A stretch of DNA of 64,000 bases from contig NZ_CABHMZ010000007.1 in assembly GCF_902167705.1 (NCBI RefSeq), forward strand, positions 124,001 to 188,000. The letters run 5' to 3'. This document shows, in pieces, positions 48,321 to 58,409 of this stretch. The DNA is from Streptococcus constellatus. Its GTDB lineage: Bacteria; Bacillota; Bacilli; Lactobacillales; Streptococcaceae. A model generated the notes under the pieces. The model did no database searches. It worked only from the letters and a program-made list of their open reading frames with translations, and was not told the DNA's origin. The position numbers and the translations under genes are program-made. The number at the start of each line of letters is the position of its first letter. Positions within the stretch are counted from its first letter, which is position 1.

Positions 48321-48818
48321 ATGAATCAATCAGAAAAAATTTCAAATTATCAATTACTTTTAGCGCAGCTTGAAGCATTACTAGAGGGCGAAAGCAACGC
48401 GTTGGCGAATCTCTCAAACAGCTCTGCTCTGCTAAACCAAGCTTTGCCAAATTCTGTCTTTACTGGCTTTTATCTTTATGACGGAAACGAGTTGGTGTTA
48501 GGACCTTTTCAAGGGAGTGTTTCCTGCGTGCACATTGCTTTAGGAAAAGGGGTCTGCGGTGAAGCAGCAGCCAAACGGCAGACGATGATTGTAGAAGATG
48601 TGACCCAACATGGCAATTACATTTCCTGTGATAGCAGAGCTCGCAGCGAGATTGTAGTACCAATGGTCAAAAACGACAGCCTAGTAGGGGTGCTGGATTT
48701 GGATTCTCATCTGGTAGCAGATTATGATGAGATTGACCGAGAATATCTGGAAAATTTTGTGGCTCTCTTGCTAGAGAAAACAAGTTGGAATTTTGAAATG
48801 TTTGGAGACAAAGCCTAA
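48321..48818 (+). CDS. msrC: Free methionine-(R)-sulfoxide reductase (GAF domain)
   Basis: The 165-residue GAF-fold enzyme reduces free Met-R-sulfoxide. The conserved cysteines are in [15 protein letters not shown] and [17 protein letters not shown], matching the YebR/fRMsr family. ATG 48321 is the only sensible start; the longer frame lies in the terminator. The stop overlaps the dnaX ATG by one base (TAATG), so msrC and dnaX are one unit, as in other streptococci. Confidence 0.92.
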   Translation: MNQSEKISNYQLLLAQLEALLEGESNALANLSNSSALLNQALPNSVFTGFYLYDGNELVLGPFQGSVSCVHIALGKGVCGEAAAKRQTMIVEDVTQHGNYISCDSRARSEIVVPMVKNDSLVGVLDLDSHLVADYDEIDREYLENFVALLLEKTSWNFEMFGDKA

Positions 48819-50482
48819 TGTATCAAGCTTTATATCGAAAATATAGAAGCCAAACCTTCGGTCAGCTAGTTGGGCAGGAGGTTGTGGCGACAACCTTGCG
48901 GCAGGCAGTTGAACAGGATAAAATCAGTCATGCCTATCTCTTTTCAGGTCCCAGAGGGACAGGAAAGACCAGCGTAGCCAAGATTTTTGCTAAGGCGATG
49001 AATTGCCCTAACCAAAAGGGTGGCGAACCTTGCAATGACTGTTATATTTGCCAAGCCATTACCGAAGGAAGCCTAGAAGATGTCATTGAGATTGATGCGG
49101 CTTCCAACAATGGTGTGGATGAAATCCGAGATATTCGTGACAAATCTACTTACGCTCCCAGTCTAGCGAAGCATAAGGTTTATATCATTGATGAGGTTCA
49201 CATGCTCTCAACAGGCGCTTTTAATGCGCTTCTTAAGACTTTGGAAGAGCCGACAGAGAATGTTGTCTTTATTTTAGCAACGACAGAACTGCATAAAATA
49301 CCAGCAACCATTCTCTCGCGTGTTCAGCGCTTTGAGTTCAAGTCGATTAAGACCAAATATATTGTAGAGCATATTGAGTGGATTTTGCAACAAGAAAATA
49401 TTGACTTTGAAAATGAAGCAGTGCAGATTATCGCAAGACGGGCAGAAGGCGGTATGCGAGATGCATTGTCTATCTTGGATCAAGCCCTCAGCTTGACTCA
49501 AGATAATCAGCTGACGACAACTATTTCTGAGGAAATCACGGGTTCTATCAGTCTAGGAGCGCTAGACGCTTACGTAGCAGCTGTATTAGCACATGATACG
49601 TCAGCAGCATTGGAAAATCTTGATATCATATTCGACAACGGCAAAAATATGGCTCGCTTTGTCACAGACCTGCTGCAATATTTCAGAGATTTGCTCATTG
49701 TCAAAACAGGTGGAGAAAATACGCATACGAGCGAGATCTTTTTGGACAACCTCAATACACCACAAGAAAAGTTGTTTGAGTTGATTGAGATTGCAACGAG
49801 AAGTCTTGCAGAAATTAAAAATAGCTTGCAACCCAAGATCTATACAGAGATGATGACCATTCGACTGGCAGAAGGGCAAGAAAAAGCAGAATTACCCTCC
49901 AATATAGCAGGCGAGATAGAAACGCTCAAAGAAGAAATCAGCCAGCTTAAGAATCAATTGGCAAGTTTGCAGTCAAGTTCTGCACCTAGTAAGCCAGTGC
50001 AGGCAACACGACCAGCCAAAACAAACAAGGGTTATCGAGTAGATAGACATAAAGTGAATGCCATTTTGCAAGAAGCAGTTGAAAATCCTAGCCTAGCTCG
50101 GAGCAATCTAACCAAGTTGCAGAATGCTTGGAGAGAAATTATTGAAAATTTAGCTGGTGCGGACAAGGCACTGTTAGTCGGCTCACAACCCGTCGCGGCT
50201 AACGAAAATCACGCCATTTTGGCATTTGAGTCGAGCTTTAATGCAGAGCAAACCATGAAACGGGAGAATCTCAACACCATGTTTGGGAATTTATTAAGCA
50301 ATGCGGCTGGATTTTCACCGGACATTTTGGCAGTTTCTATGACGGATTGGACAGAGATTCGGGCTGAATTTTCCGCCAAGGCACGTGGAGAAAATGCCAG
50401 TCAAGGAGAAGAGAAGAAAGAAAGCATCATTCCAGAAGGATTTGATTTCTTAGCGGAAAAAATTACCGTTCAAGAGGACTGA
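48818..50482 (+). CDS. dnaX: DNA polymerase III gamma/tau subunit
   Basis: The clamp-loader ATPase. The 554-residue protein has Walker A GPRGTGKTS near residue 44, the zinc knuckle with four Cys (C..C..C..C in NCPNQKGGEPCNDCYIC), Walker B YIIDEVHML and the SRC-like STILSRVQRFEF region. A coiled-coil (about 365-390) and C-terminal domain follow. I saw no A-rich slippery site like that of E. coli dnaX, so a single product is expected. Confidence 0.95.
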   Translation: MYQALYRKYRSQTFGQLVGQEVVATTLRQAVEQDKISHAYLFSGPRGTGKTSVAKIFAKAMNCPNQKGGEPCNDCYICQAITEGSLEDVIEIDAASNNGVDEIRDIRDKSTYAPSLAKHKVYIIDEVHMLSTGAFNALLKTLEEPTENVVFILATTELHKIPATILSRVQRFEFKSIKTKYIVEHIEWILQQENIDFENEAVQIIARRAEGGMRDALSILDQALSLTQDNQLTTTISEEITGSISLGALDAYVAAVLAHDTSAALENLDIIFDNGKNMARFVTDLLQYFRDLLIVKTGGENTHTSEIFLDNLNTPQEKLFELIEIATRSLAEIKNSLQPKIYTEMMTIRLAEGQEKAELPSNIAGEIETLKEEISQLKNQLASLQSSSAPSKPVQATRPAKTNKGYRVDRHKVNAILQEAVENPSLARSNLTKLQNAWREIIENLAGADKALLVGSQPVAANENHAILAFESSFNAEQTMKRENLNTMFGNLLSNAAGFSPDILAVSMTDWTEIRAEFSAKARGENASQGEEKKESIIPEGFDFLAEKITVQED

Positions 50483-50505
50483 ATTTAGATTTTTCTGCTG
50501 TTTCG

Positions 50506-50514
50506 TGCTATAAT
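50506..50514 (+). promoter_or_regulatory. Extended -10 directly before the DUF3272 gene (leaderless candidate)
   Basis: TGCTATAAT, with TATAAT at 50509-50514, ends six bases before the ATG at 50521, so the start of transcription should be the A of the ATG. There is no SD. Confidence 0.5.
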
Positions 50515-50520
50515 AGAATC

Positions 50521-50715
50521 ATGACAAGACAACAATTTCTTACAACAGCTTTTTTCACAGCAATTGAAACGTATTTTTTTAACGAAGCAATGATGTCAGG
50601 ACACTATTTATTTGCCGTTTTCTGGGCGCTTTTAGTGATTCGCAATTTACAGGTGAGTTATGTCATGGGAAAAATAGTGGACGAAATTGACAAACATATC
50701 AAACGTAAAAAATAA
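50521..50715 (+). CDS. DUF3272 small membrane protein
   Basis: A 64-residue protein with one or two hydrophobic segments (about residues 8-22 and 27-43, FAVFWALLVIRNLQVSYV) and a Lys/Arg-rich tail. DUF3272 is a Streptococcus-specific family, usually located after dnaX. The function is unknown. Confidence 0.85.
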   Translation: MTRQQFLTTAFFTAIETYFFNEAMMSGHYLFAVFWALLVIRNLQVSYVMGKIVDEIDKHIKRKK

Positions 50716-50719
50716 CAAG

Positions 50720-50756
50720 AAAGGTTGGGGCAAAAATCCTCAACCTTTTCTCTTCT
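50720..50756 (+). terminator. Terminator after the DUF3272 gene
   Basis: AAAGGTTGGGG (50720-50730) pairs with CCTCAACCTTT (50738-50748), loop CAAAAAT, then TTCTCTTCTTTT. Confidence 0.8.
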
Positions 50757-50763
50757 TTTCAAT

Positions 50764-50792
50764 TTGAAAAAATGTTCTGCTTGCGATAGAAT
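50764..50792 (+). promoter_or_regulatory. Promoter of the yjdF riboswitch transcript
   Basis: TTGAAA (50764-50769), 17-base spacer, TAGAAT (50787-50792). Transcription should start near 50799, giving a leader of about 150 bases before yjdF. Confidence 0.7.
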
Positions 50793-50798
50793 AAAAGT

Positions 50799-50950
50799 GC
50801 AAAGATAAAAACACAGTTTCGGTTGGTAGTCCGAACATATACGTGCTATGCCAGATTTGTTTTTCTAATGACAAATTGAAGCAGGTCACGACTATCAGTA
50901 ACCCTCCTCCTTGGTTGTCCCTTCTTTGTAATATATTTAAGGAGGATGCT
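50799..50950 (+). ncRNA. yjdF riboswitch leader (azaaromatic-compound sensing)
   Basis: The yjdF motif is a riboswitch class of Firmicutes located before yjdF genes, and it binds diverse azaaromatic compounds. Here a promoter precedes about 150 bases of leader, the gene downstream is yjdF, and the leader has blocks such as AAAGATAAAAACACAG, a CGG...CCG stem (about 50820-50834) and a pyrimidine block ACCCTCCTCCTT. TCCTCCTT (50905-50912) is the exact complement of the SD AAGGAGGA (50939-50946), so the switch would act by hiding the ribosome site. No model search was run. Confidence 0.75.
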
Positions 50951-50952
50951 GT

Positions 50953-51369
50953 ATGGAACATGTTTCACTAGAATTGACCATATACTTTGAAAATGGCTTT
51001 TATTATGGCTTATTTGAGCAAGAAAATGCTCAAGGTTTGTCTGTTTGTCGGATGACATTTGGAGTTGAACCCCAGATGAACGAGGTTTTGGAATTTGTTA
51101 ATCAGAGGTTTTCACAATTACAATTTAGCCCAGTTGTTGCAGTAAAGAGAAAAAGACATTGTGCAAATCCTAAACGCTTGCAACGATTAGCAAAAAAAGA
51201 AATGAAACGTGAAAAACGCTCAACGAAATCACAAGACGCACTAAAACTGCAACAAGAGTTAGATAAACAAAACAAAAGTTCCAGATTGAAAGCTCAAAAA
51301 GAATATGTGCAAAATAGAAAATTCCAACTAAAACAGCAAAAACGCAAAGAAAAGCACAAAGGTCATTGA
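50953..51369 (+). CDS. yjdF: YjdF family protein (DUF2992)
   Basis: A 138-residue protein: the first ~60 residues are a beta-rich part (LELTIYFENGFYYGLFE...), and the rest is a long Lys/Arg/Gln-rich helix ending RKEKHKGH. YjdF is of unknown biochemical role; its riboswitch senses azaaromatics, so a protective function against such compounds is assumed. ATG follows AAGGAGGATGCTGT. Confidence 0.9.
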   Translation: MEHVSLELTIYFENGFYYGLFEQENAQGLSVCRMTFGVEPQMNEVLEFVNQRFSQLQFSPVVAVKRKRHCANPKRLQRLAKKEMKREKRSTKSQDALKLQQELDKQNKSSRLKAQKEYVQNRKFQLKQQKRKEKHKGH

Positions 51370-51380
51370 GTTTGTGCTGA

Positions 51381-51427
51381 AAAAGAAGGAGACAAGTTGA
51401 TGTTTACTCAATTTATCTCCTTCTTTT
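51381..51427. terminator. Bidirectional terminator between yjdF and birA
   Basis: AAAAGAAGGAG (51381-51391) and CTCCTTCTTTT (51417-51427) form a perfect 11-bp stem with a 25-base loop, with A and T runs on both flanks. Confidence 0.75.
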
Positions 51428-51429
51428 AT

Positions 51430-52365
51430 TTACCAACTTGTTAAAGAAACTTCACCGCTATTTAGCCACATTTCTTGTCCAGTATTTAATTGAACCAATA
51501 GCTGACCGCTATCTGATATTTCCTTGGCAACTCCTTTGTAGTCTTTGTCATTCTGGCAAAAAGTGACTGTCCGACCTAAGACAAGAGAGTGTTGTTTGTA
51601 AAGATAGATCAGCTCATCCGGATCACATTCATAAAAATCTTTCCAAATTTCAGCAATGAGTTCATTGCGTGTGATAGGTTGCTTTTCGTGGAAGAGAGAG
51701 GCAGCCTTACTTTTTAACTCTTTCGGAAAATCAGAGATTGCGAAATTGATGCCCACTCCAATAATCACATCAGTGACTAAGCCCGTCTCGATAGAAGTAA
51801 TAGCTTCGGTTAAAATGCCAGCTATTTTCTTGCCCTTGTAGTAAATGTCATTGACCCATTTAATGTCCATTTCCATTAAAGTGAGGTCTTTAATAGCCTT
51901 ATAAATGGCTCCAGCAGTCAGGATAGTATAGGCGGGAATTTGTTGAAAAGGGAGATTGGGTTTCAAGTGAAGAGACATATAAATTCCGCCTTGATCTGGA
52001 GCGAAATAATTTCTGCCAAAGCGTCCACGACCAGCTGATTGAGAGGAAGCGAGGTAGAGCATGTTGGCAGGATTGCCAGCTTCAATTCCTGCTTTGGCAT
52101 CAAGTTGAGTGGATTTGCAGTTTGAATTGAAGGAAACTTGAATGGGAGCAGTTTCTTCTATTTTTTCAGCAATCAATAAATCACCTGAAAGGAGCTTATA
52201 GCCTTTATTTTTTACGGATTCAATGTGAATGCCTTCTTTTTCTAAATGTTGAATGGCTTTCCAGATAGAAGTACGTGAAATTCCTAAGTCTTGCGCCAAT
52301 TTTTCACCGCTGATATAGTCAGATTTTTGACTCAGAATGTCAAATAAAATTTCGTATGTTTTCAT
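51430..52365 (-). CDS. birA: Biotin-protein ligase / biotin repressor
   Basis: BirA attaches biotin to carboxylase subunits. The 311-residue protein has an N-terminal winged helix (GEKLAQDLGISRTSIWKAIQ, about residues 19-38), so it belongs to the bifunctional class, and the ligase motif GRGRFGRNYFAPDQGGIYMS. The KWVND motif (near 170) and a C-terminal SH3-like cap follow. It abuts galR with no gap (galR stop at 52366), suggesting one transcript with galR. Confidence 0.93.
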   Translation of the reverse strand: MKTYEILFDILSQKSDYISGEKLAQDLGISRTSIWKAIQHLEKEGIHIESVKNKGYKLLSGDLLIAEKIEETAPIQVSFNSNCKSTQLDAKAGIEAGNPANMLYLASSQSAGRGRFGRNYFAPDQGGIYMSLHLKPNLPFQQIPAYTILTAGAIYKAIKDLTLMEMDIKWVNDIYYKGKKIAGILTEAITSIETGLVTDVIIGVGINFAISDFPKELKSKAASLFHEKQPITRNELIAEIWKDFYECDPDELIYLYKQHSLVLGRTVTFCQNDKDYKGVAKEISDSGQLLVQLNTGQEMWLNSGEVSLTSW

Positions 52366-53388
<1,023 letters not shown>

Positions 53389-53418
53389 CTAAAGAATAAG
53401 TATATTATACCTTAAAAA

Positions 53419-53546
53419 TTAGTAAAATACAAAAAATATTTAGTAAAAGCTCAAGCCTTTCACTATCAAGTTTTATCTTTAAAAATTTTTAAATTTTAGT
53501 AATCAAATTCGGTAAAAATTTACTAAAATACTTGAAATTTTACTAA
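53419..53546. promoter_or_regulatory. GalR operator half-sites
   Basis: TTAGTAAAA occurs at 53419-53427 and 53440-53448, TTTAGTAA at 53495-53502, and the reverse TTTACTAAA at 53519-53527 and TTTTACTAA at 53538-53546. The last lies between the -35 and -10 of galK, where a bound repressor would block RNA polymerase. Operator identity is inferred from position and repetition. Confidence 0.55.
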
Positions 53547-53560
53547 TGATATTTTATAAT
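53532..53560 (+). promoter_or_regulatory. Promoter of galK-galT
   Basis: TTGAAA (53532-53537), 17-base spacer, TATAAT (53555-53560), 46 bases before the galK ATG. Confidence 0.75.
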
Positions 53561-53606
53561 AAAGATAATAAAACGGTTACAATACCAAACAAAAAGGAGA
53601 CTTTTT

Positions 53607-54785
53607 ATGTCAACGACTCTTTCTATTCAACAATTATGTTCAGATTTTGCAACAGTTTTTGGAACAGAAGCAGATCATACATTCTTTTCACCGGGTCGCA
53701 TTAACCTAATTGGTGAGCATACAGACTACAATGGTGGTCACGTCTTTCCGGCAGCTATTTCGCTAGGAACTTATGGAGCGGCGCGCAAGCGTGATGACAA
53801 TTTACTTCGTTTTTATTCTGCGAACTTTGAAGATAAAGGCATTATTGAGGTGCCTTTAGAAAATCTTCGTTTTGAAAAAGAGCATCATTGGACGAATTAT
53901 CCAAAAGGGGTGCTTCATTTCTTGCAAAAAGCAGGACATGTCATTGACAAAGGCATGGACATCTATATCTTTGGAAATATTCCAAATGGTTCAGGTCTCT
54001 CTTCATCGGCTTCTTTAGAGCTATTGACAGGAATTATTGCAGAGAAACTGTTTGATTTAAAATTGAAACGTTTAGATTTAGTAAAAATTGGTAAACAAAC
54101 AGAAAATGAATTTATCGGTGTTAATTCTGGTATCATGGATCAATTTGCCATTGGCATGGGGGCGGATCAACGGGCAATTTACTTAGATACGAACACGCTC
54201 GAATACGACTTGGTGCCACTTGACCTCAAAGACAATGTGGTTGTCATCATGAATACGAATAAGCGTCGTGAACTAGCAGACTCCAAATACAATGAACGGC
54301 GTGCAGAATGTGAAAAAGCAGTAGAGGAATTAAAGCAAAAACTCTCTATCGAGACTTTGGGTGAATTAAATGAATGGGATTTTGATGAATACAGCTACTT
54401 AATTCAAGATGAAAATCGACTCAAACGTGCTCGTCACGCTGTGTTGGAAAATCAACGGACTCTTCAGGCTCAAGCTGCTTTGCAAGCTGGCGATTTGGAA
54501 AAATTCGGTCGCTTAATGAATGCGTCTCATGTCTCACTTGAACATGATTATGAGGTCACAGGATTAGAGTTGGATACCTTGGCTCATACTGCATGGGAGC
54601 AAGAAGGCGTACTTGGCGCTCGTATGACGGGAGCAGGATTTGGCGGTTGTGCCATTGCTTTGGTTCGCAAAGACGCAGTGGAAGCTTTCCAAAAAAATGT
54701 TGGGCAAAAATATGAAGAAGTTGTAGGTTATGCGCCGAGCTTCTATATTGCTGAAATTGCTGGCGGCAGTCGTGTGTTGGATTAA
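53607..54785 (+). CDS. galK: Galactokinase
   Basis: GalK phosphorylates galactose to galactose-1-phosphate. The signature [15 protein letters not shown] is near residue 31, followed by the GHMP loop [11 protein letters not shown] and the C-terminal [11 protein letters not shown]. Length 392 is normal. SD AAAGGAG. Confidence 0.96.
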   Translation: MSTTLSIQQLCSDFATVFGTEADHTFFSPGRINLIGEHTDYNGGHVFPAAISLGTYGAARKRDDNLLRFYSANFEDKGIIEVPLENLRFEKEHHWTNYPKGVLHFLQKAGHVIDKGMDIYIFGNIPNGSGLSSSASLELLTGIIAEKLFDLKLKRLDLVKIGKQTENEFIGVNSGIMDQFAIGMGADQRAIYLDTNTLEYDLVPLDLKDNVVVIMNTNKRRELADSKYNERRAECEKAVEELKQKLSIETLGELNEWDFDEYSYLIQDENRLKRARHAVLENQRTLQAQAALQAGDLEKFGRLMNASHVSLEHDYEVTGLELDTLAHTAWEQEGVLGARMTGAGFGGCAIALVRKDAVEAFQKNVGQKYEEVVGYAPSFYIAEIAGGSRVLD

Positions 54786-54810
54786 GCGAGCGTTTTATAT
54801 AATAGTAAAT

Positions 54811-54836
54811 AAGGGCTGACGAGAATTTCAGCCCTT
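54811..54836 (+). terminator. Intraoperonic hairpin between galK and galT
   Basis: AAGGGCTGA (54811-54819) and TCAGCCCTT (54828-54836) form a perfect 9-bp stem with an 8-base loop, followed by TCTATAAAAG. The T run is too short for a strong terminator; it may reduce galT expression or stabilise the galK transcript. Confidence 0.5.
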
Positions 54837-54858
54837 TCTATAAAAGAAAGGAAAATCA

Positions 54859-56340
54859 ATGGCACGAAATTTACTGAATGCCTTTGTAACAGAGGTCATA
54901 GCAAATAGCTCTTTTACAGAAATTGACCGAATTTATCTGACAAATCGCGTCATGAGTCTGGTTGGAGAAGAGGCTGCGAAACAGGAGACAGTAGCAACCA
55001 GCTTAATTGATCTCAAAGACGATTTACTAGAAGTTGCTTTAGCAACTGGAAACATTGGGGCAACTCTTGCAGAACAGGGTATTCTTGGGGCAGAGTTGAT
55101 GAATTTAATCACGCCAGCACCTAGTCAGCTCAATCAGCAATTTTGGCAGACCTACAAACAAGCTCCCAAGCAGGCTATTGCTGATTTTTATGAGCTCAGC
55201 AAGCGTAATGATTACATCAAATTGAAAGCCATTGCTAAGAATATTGCCTATCAAGCACCTACTGAATACGGTGATTTGGAGATTACGATCAATCTTTCTA
55301 AGCCAGAAAAGGATCCCAAAGAGATTGCAGCAGCTAAGAAAGTCAAGACGAGCCACTATCCAGCCTGTCAGCTTTGTTTTGAAAATGAGGGTTATCAAGG
55401 GCGGCTAGATCATCCGGCGCGAGCGAATCATCGAATTATCCGCTTTGACTTAGCCGGACGAGAGTGGGGCTTTCAGTATTCTCCCTATGCATATTTTAAT
55501 GAGCATTGTATCTTTTTAGATAGCAAACATACTCCTATGGCTATCAGCCGTGCTACTTTTGCGCGTCTTTTGGATATTGTAGAGACTTTTCCAGGCTATT
55601 TTGCAGGCTCCAATGCTGACCTTCCTATCGTAGGAGGCTCCATTCTCACTCATGACCATTATCAAGGTGGACGACATACTTTTCCTATGGAAAAGGCAGA
55701 GCTGGACAAAACATTCACCTTTGCAGGTTTTGAAAATGTAGGAGCTGGTATTGTCAACTGGCCGATGTCTGTTTTGCGGTTAAAATCAACTGATAAATCT
55801 GCATTGATAGATTTGGCTGATAAGATTTTACAAAGTTGGCGCGGCTATTCAGATTCAAGTGTTCAGATTATAGCTGAGTCAAATGGTGAATCGCACCATA
55901 CTATCACTCCAATCGCACGCCAAAAAAATGGTAAGTTTGAGTTAGATTTGGTTCTTCGGGACAATCAAACATCAAAAGAATATCCAGATGGTATTTATCA
56001 TCCTCATAAGGATGTTCAACACATCAAGAAAGAAAATATCGGCTTGATTGAGGTCATGGGCTTGGCAATTCTCCCACCTCGTTTGAAAAATGAGTTAAAA
56101 GAAGTTGAAGAATTTCTTTTGGGGCAAAGATCGGAAGTGGCACCCTATCATCAAGCATGGGCTGACCAGTTAAAAGTCAGCCATTCAAATATAACGGCAG
56201 AATCAGCTCAATCAATTGTGCGTGCTTCGGTTGGTCAGATTTTCAAACGTGTTTTGGAAGATGCGGGCGTTTACAAGCGAACAAAAGAAGGTCAGACTGC
56301 CTTTATGCGTTTTATTGAATCGATTGGTCTTGTGAAATAA
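54859..56340 (+). CDS. galT: Galactose-1-phosphate uridylyltransferase (Firmicute type)
   Basis: GalT exchanges galactose-1-phosphate with UDP-glucose. The 493-residue protein belongs to the GalT class common in Firmicutes, unrelated in length to E. coli GalT (348). The likely catalytic region is GGSILTHDHYQGGRHTFPM near residue 255, with C..C in YPACQLCFENEG. SD AAAGGA. It is followed by a broken galE. Confidence 0.94.
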   Translation: MARNLLNAFVTEVIANSSFTEIDRIYLTNRVMSLVGEEAAKQETVATSLIDLKDDLLEVALATGNIGATLAEQGILGAELMNLITPAPSQLNQQFWQTYKQAPKQAIADFYELSKRNDYIKLKAIAKNIAYQAPTEYGDLEITINLSKPEKDPKEIAAAKKVKTSHYPACQLCFENEGYQGRLDHPARANHRIIRFDLAGREWGFQYSPYAYFNEHCIFLDSKHTPMAISRATFARLLDIVETFPGYFAGSNADLPIVGGSILTHDHYQGGRHTFPMEKAELDKTFTFAGFENVGAGIVNWPMSVLRLKSTDKSALIDLADKILQSWRGYSDSSVQIIAESNGESHHTITPIARQKNGKFELDLVLRDNQTSKEYPDGIYHPHKDVQHIKKENIGLIEVMGLAILPPRLKNELKEVEEFLLGQRSEVAPYHQAWADQLKVSHSNITAESAQSIVRASVGQIFKRVLEDAGVYKRTKEGQTAFMRFIESIGLVK

Positions 56341-56354
56341 CCCATTAAAAAATT

Positions 56355-56713
56355 GCTATTTTCGGAAATGATTGCAAGAAACCAGATGGTACAAATGTTT
56401 GTGATGATACACGTCCATTTGACTTAGCAGACGCTCATTTTAGCAGTGGACTACTTCCGGCAATGAGTCTTCAGCTTTCAATCTAGGTTCTTCAACAGGT
56501 TTTTCTAATCTAGAAATTGCAGAAGCGGATCGTAAGATGACAGGATATCCAATTCCATCAGAAATTGCAGATTGTCTGGGTGTTCCAGATACGAAGCTCA
56601 TTGATTCATCGGACAAAGCTCGCCAAGTCTTGGATTTGCAACCAAAATTTGACAATATGGAGATGATTATCGAGACAGCTTGGAAACAGCATTCGACACA
56701 TCTAAACGGTTAA
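56355..56713 (+). pseudogene. galE: Remnant of galE (UDP-glucose 4-epimerase)
   Basis: Fragments match the C-terminal third of GalE in order: [12 protein letters not shown], then [10 protein letters not shown], then (after a deletion and frame change) [50 protein letters not shown] and a stop TAA at 56711-56713. The NAD-binding N-terminal two thirds are missing and the remaining parts are out of one frame. The position after galT is the normal galKTE order, so the operon has lost its third gene. Confidence 0.85.
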
Positions 56714-56730
56714 ACTGATTGACATTGAAA

Positions 56731-56757
56731 TCCAGCAGGAAGTTTGTTGGATTTTTA
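56731..56757 (+). terminator. Terminator after the galE remnant
   Basis: TCCAGCA (56731-56737) and TGTTGGA (56745-56751) with one G-U, then TTTTTATTT. It is probably the original end of the gal operon. Confidence 0.7.
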
Positions 56758-56762
56758 TTTGC

Positions 56763-56818
56763 GGAAATTTGCAGTTGAAATTTATTCTTTGGAAATTTGC
56801 AGTTGAAATTTATTCTTT
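56763..56818 (+). repeat. 28-bp perfect tandem duplication
   Basis: Bases 56763-56790 and 56791-56818 are identical (GGAAATTTGCAGTTGAAATT...). Two copies only. Confidence 0.85.
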
Positions 56819-56892
56819 TCAGCTATCATTTGAAAAACTATCTTCTTCATGTTACAATTAGAAGAGTAAATTAAATACATAGAGGTAATATC

Positions 56893-57027
56893 GTGGCTTT
56901 CGGTGATAATGGACAACGTAAAAAAACAGGATTTGAAAAATTGACTTTGATTGTCGTTGTTATCATGTTATTGGTAACAGTCGGAGCAATCTTTGCAAGT
57001 GCACTTGGTGCTTTGAGCAATTTCTAA
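56893..57027 (+). CDS. DUF4044 small membrane protein
   Basis: A 44-residue protein from GTG 56893 with a basic start (MAFGDNGQRKKTGFEK) and one membrane span (LIVVVIMLLVTVGAIFASAL). DUF4044 proteins are short lactic-acid-bacterial membrane peptides of unknown role, commonly just before obg in streptococci. SD AGAGGT. Confidence 0.85.
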   Translation: MAFGDNGQRKKTGFEKLTLIVVVIMLLVTVGAIFASALGALSNF

Positions 57028-57033
57028 TCCTCG

Positions 57034-57056
57034 AACGCTTGAAAGAGCGTTTTTTT
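57034..57056 (+). terminator. Terminator of the DUF4044 gene
   Basis: AACGCT (57034-57039) and AGCGTT (57046-57051) with a small loop, then TTTTT. Confidence 0.8.
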
Positions 57057-57084
57057 AGAGTGGAAAACGAGAAAAGAGAAAAAT

Positions 57085-58395
57085 ATGAGTATGTTTTTAG
57101 ATACAGCTAAGATTAAAGTCAAGGCTGGTAATGGCGGCGATGGCATGGTAGCTTTCCGCCGTGAAAAGTATGTCCCAAATGGCGGACCTTGGGGCGGTGA
57201 CGGTGGTCGTGGCGGCAATGTTGTTTTTGTCGTAGATGAAGGGCTTCGTACCCTGATGGATTTTCGTTACAATCGTCATTTTAAGGCTCAGTCTGGTGAA
57301 AAGGGGATGACCAAGGGAATGCACGGTCGTGGAGCAGAAGATTTGATTGTTCATGTACCGCAAGGAACAACGGTTCGTGATGCTGAAACGGGAAAAGTCC
57401 TGACAGATTTGATTGAAAATGGTCAAGAGTTCATTGTAGCCCGTGGTGGTCGCGGCGGTCGTGGCAATATCCGCTTTGCGACGCCTAAAAATCCAGCACC
57501 AGAAATTTCTGAAAATGGTGAACCGGGTCAAGAACGTGAACTCCAGTTGGAATTGAAAATTTTGGCAGATGTCGGTTTAGTCGGATTTCCGTCTGTTGGA
57601 AAATCCACTCTTTTAAGTGTGATTACTTCTGCTAAGCCGAAAATTGGAGCTTATCATTTCACGACCATTGTCCCCAATCTTGGAATGGTTAGGACGCAGT
57701 CCGGTGAATCCTTTGCTGTGGCAGACCTGCCTGGCTTGATTGAAGGAGCCAGTCAAGGTGTAGGGCTTGGAACTCAATTCCTTCGCCATATTGAGCGGAC
57801 GCGTGTTATCTTGCACGTCATTGATATGTCAGCCAGCGAAGGGCGCGATCCTTACGAAGATTATCTTGCTATCAATAAAGAATTGGAGTCCTACAATCTT
57901 CGCTTGATGGAACGTCCGCAGATTATTGTCGCTAATAAAATGGATATGCCTGAAAGTGCAGAAAATCTGAAAATATTTAAAGAAAAATTAGCAGCAAATT
58001 ATGATGAATTTGATGAACTGCCACAGATTTTTCCAATTTCAAGCCTGACAAAACAAGGACTTTCGACGCTGTTAGATGCAACTGCAGAATTGCTAGATAA
58101 AACGCCAGAATTTCTGCTTTACGATGAGTCAGAAATGGAAGAGGAAGCCTATTATGGTTTTGATGAAGATACTCCTGCTTTTGAAATCTCACGCGCTGAC
58201 GATGCAGCATGGGTACTTTCAGGAGACAAATTGGAAAAACTCTTTACTATGACGAACTTTGACCGTGAGGAAGCTGTCATGAAATTTGCTCGTCAACTGC
58301 GTGGCATGGGTGTAGATGAGGCATTGCGGGCGCGTGGTGCTAAAGATGGTGACTTGGTTCGTATCGGCAAATTTGAATTTGAATTTGTAGACTAA
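57085..58395 (+). CDS. obg: GTPase Obg/CgtA
   Basis: Obg is a ribosome-associated GTPase for 50S assembly and stress control. The 436-residue protein has the glycine-rich Obg fold ([20 protein letters not shown]), G1 [10 protein letters not shown]3 [10 protein letters not shown]4 NKMD and the C-terminal OCT domain from about residue 355. The start ATG 57085 follows GAGAAAAGAG; another ATG is two codons later. Confidence 0.95.
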   Translation: MSMFLDTAKIKVKAGNGGDGMVAFRREKYVPNGGPWGGDGGRGGNVVFVVDEGLRTLMDFRYNRHFKAQSGEKGMTKGMHGRGAEDLIVHVPQGTTVRDAETGKVLTDLIENGQEFIVARGGRGGRGNIRFATPKNPAPEISENGEPGQERELQLELKILADVGLVGFPSVGKSTLLSVITSAKPKIGAYHFTTIVPNLGMVRTQSGESFAVADLPGLIEGASQGVGLGTQFLRHIERTRVILHVIDMSASEGRDPYEDYLAINKELESYNLRLMERPQIIVANKMDMPESAENLKIFKEKLAANYDEFDELPQIFPISSLTKQGLSTLLDATAELLDKTPEFLLYDESEMEEEAYYGFDEDTPAFEISRADDAAWVLSGDKLEKLFTMTNFDREEAVMKFARQLRGMGVDEALRARGAKDGDLVRIGKFEFEFVD

Positions 58396-58409
58396 AAAGG
58401 AGCAATCTT

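Larger units (their letters stand above)
56341..56892. other. Intergenic region with galE remnant, terminator and a duplication
   Basis: 552 bases holding the galE remnant, the terminator at 56731-56757, a perfect 28-base tandem duplication at 56763-56818, and the AT-rich promoter area of the DUF4044 gene. Nothing else was seen. Confidence 0.7.

Noticed and set aside
48818..50482. Programmed frameshift in dnaX
   Set aside because: No A-rich slippery heptamer followed by a hairpin was found; the frame is continuous to a normal stop.
56440..56655. Minus-strand 71-residue frame
   Set aside because: It lies opposite the galE remnant, whose plus-strand fragments match GalE.
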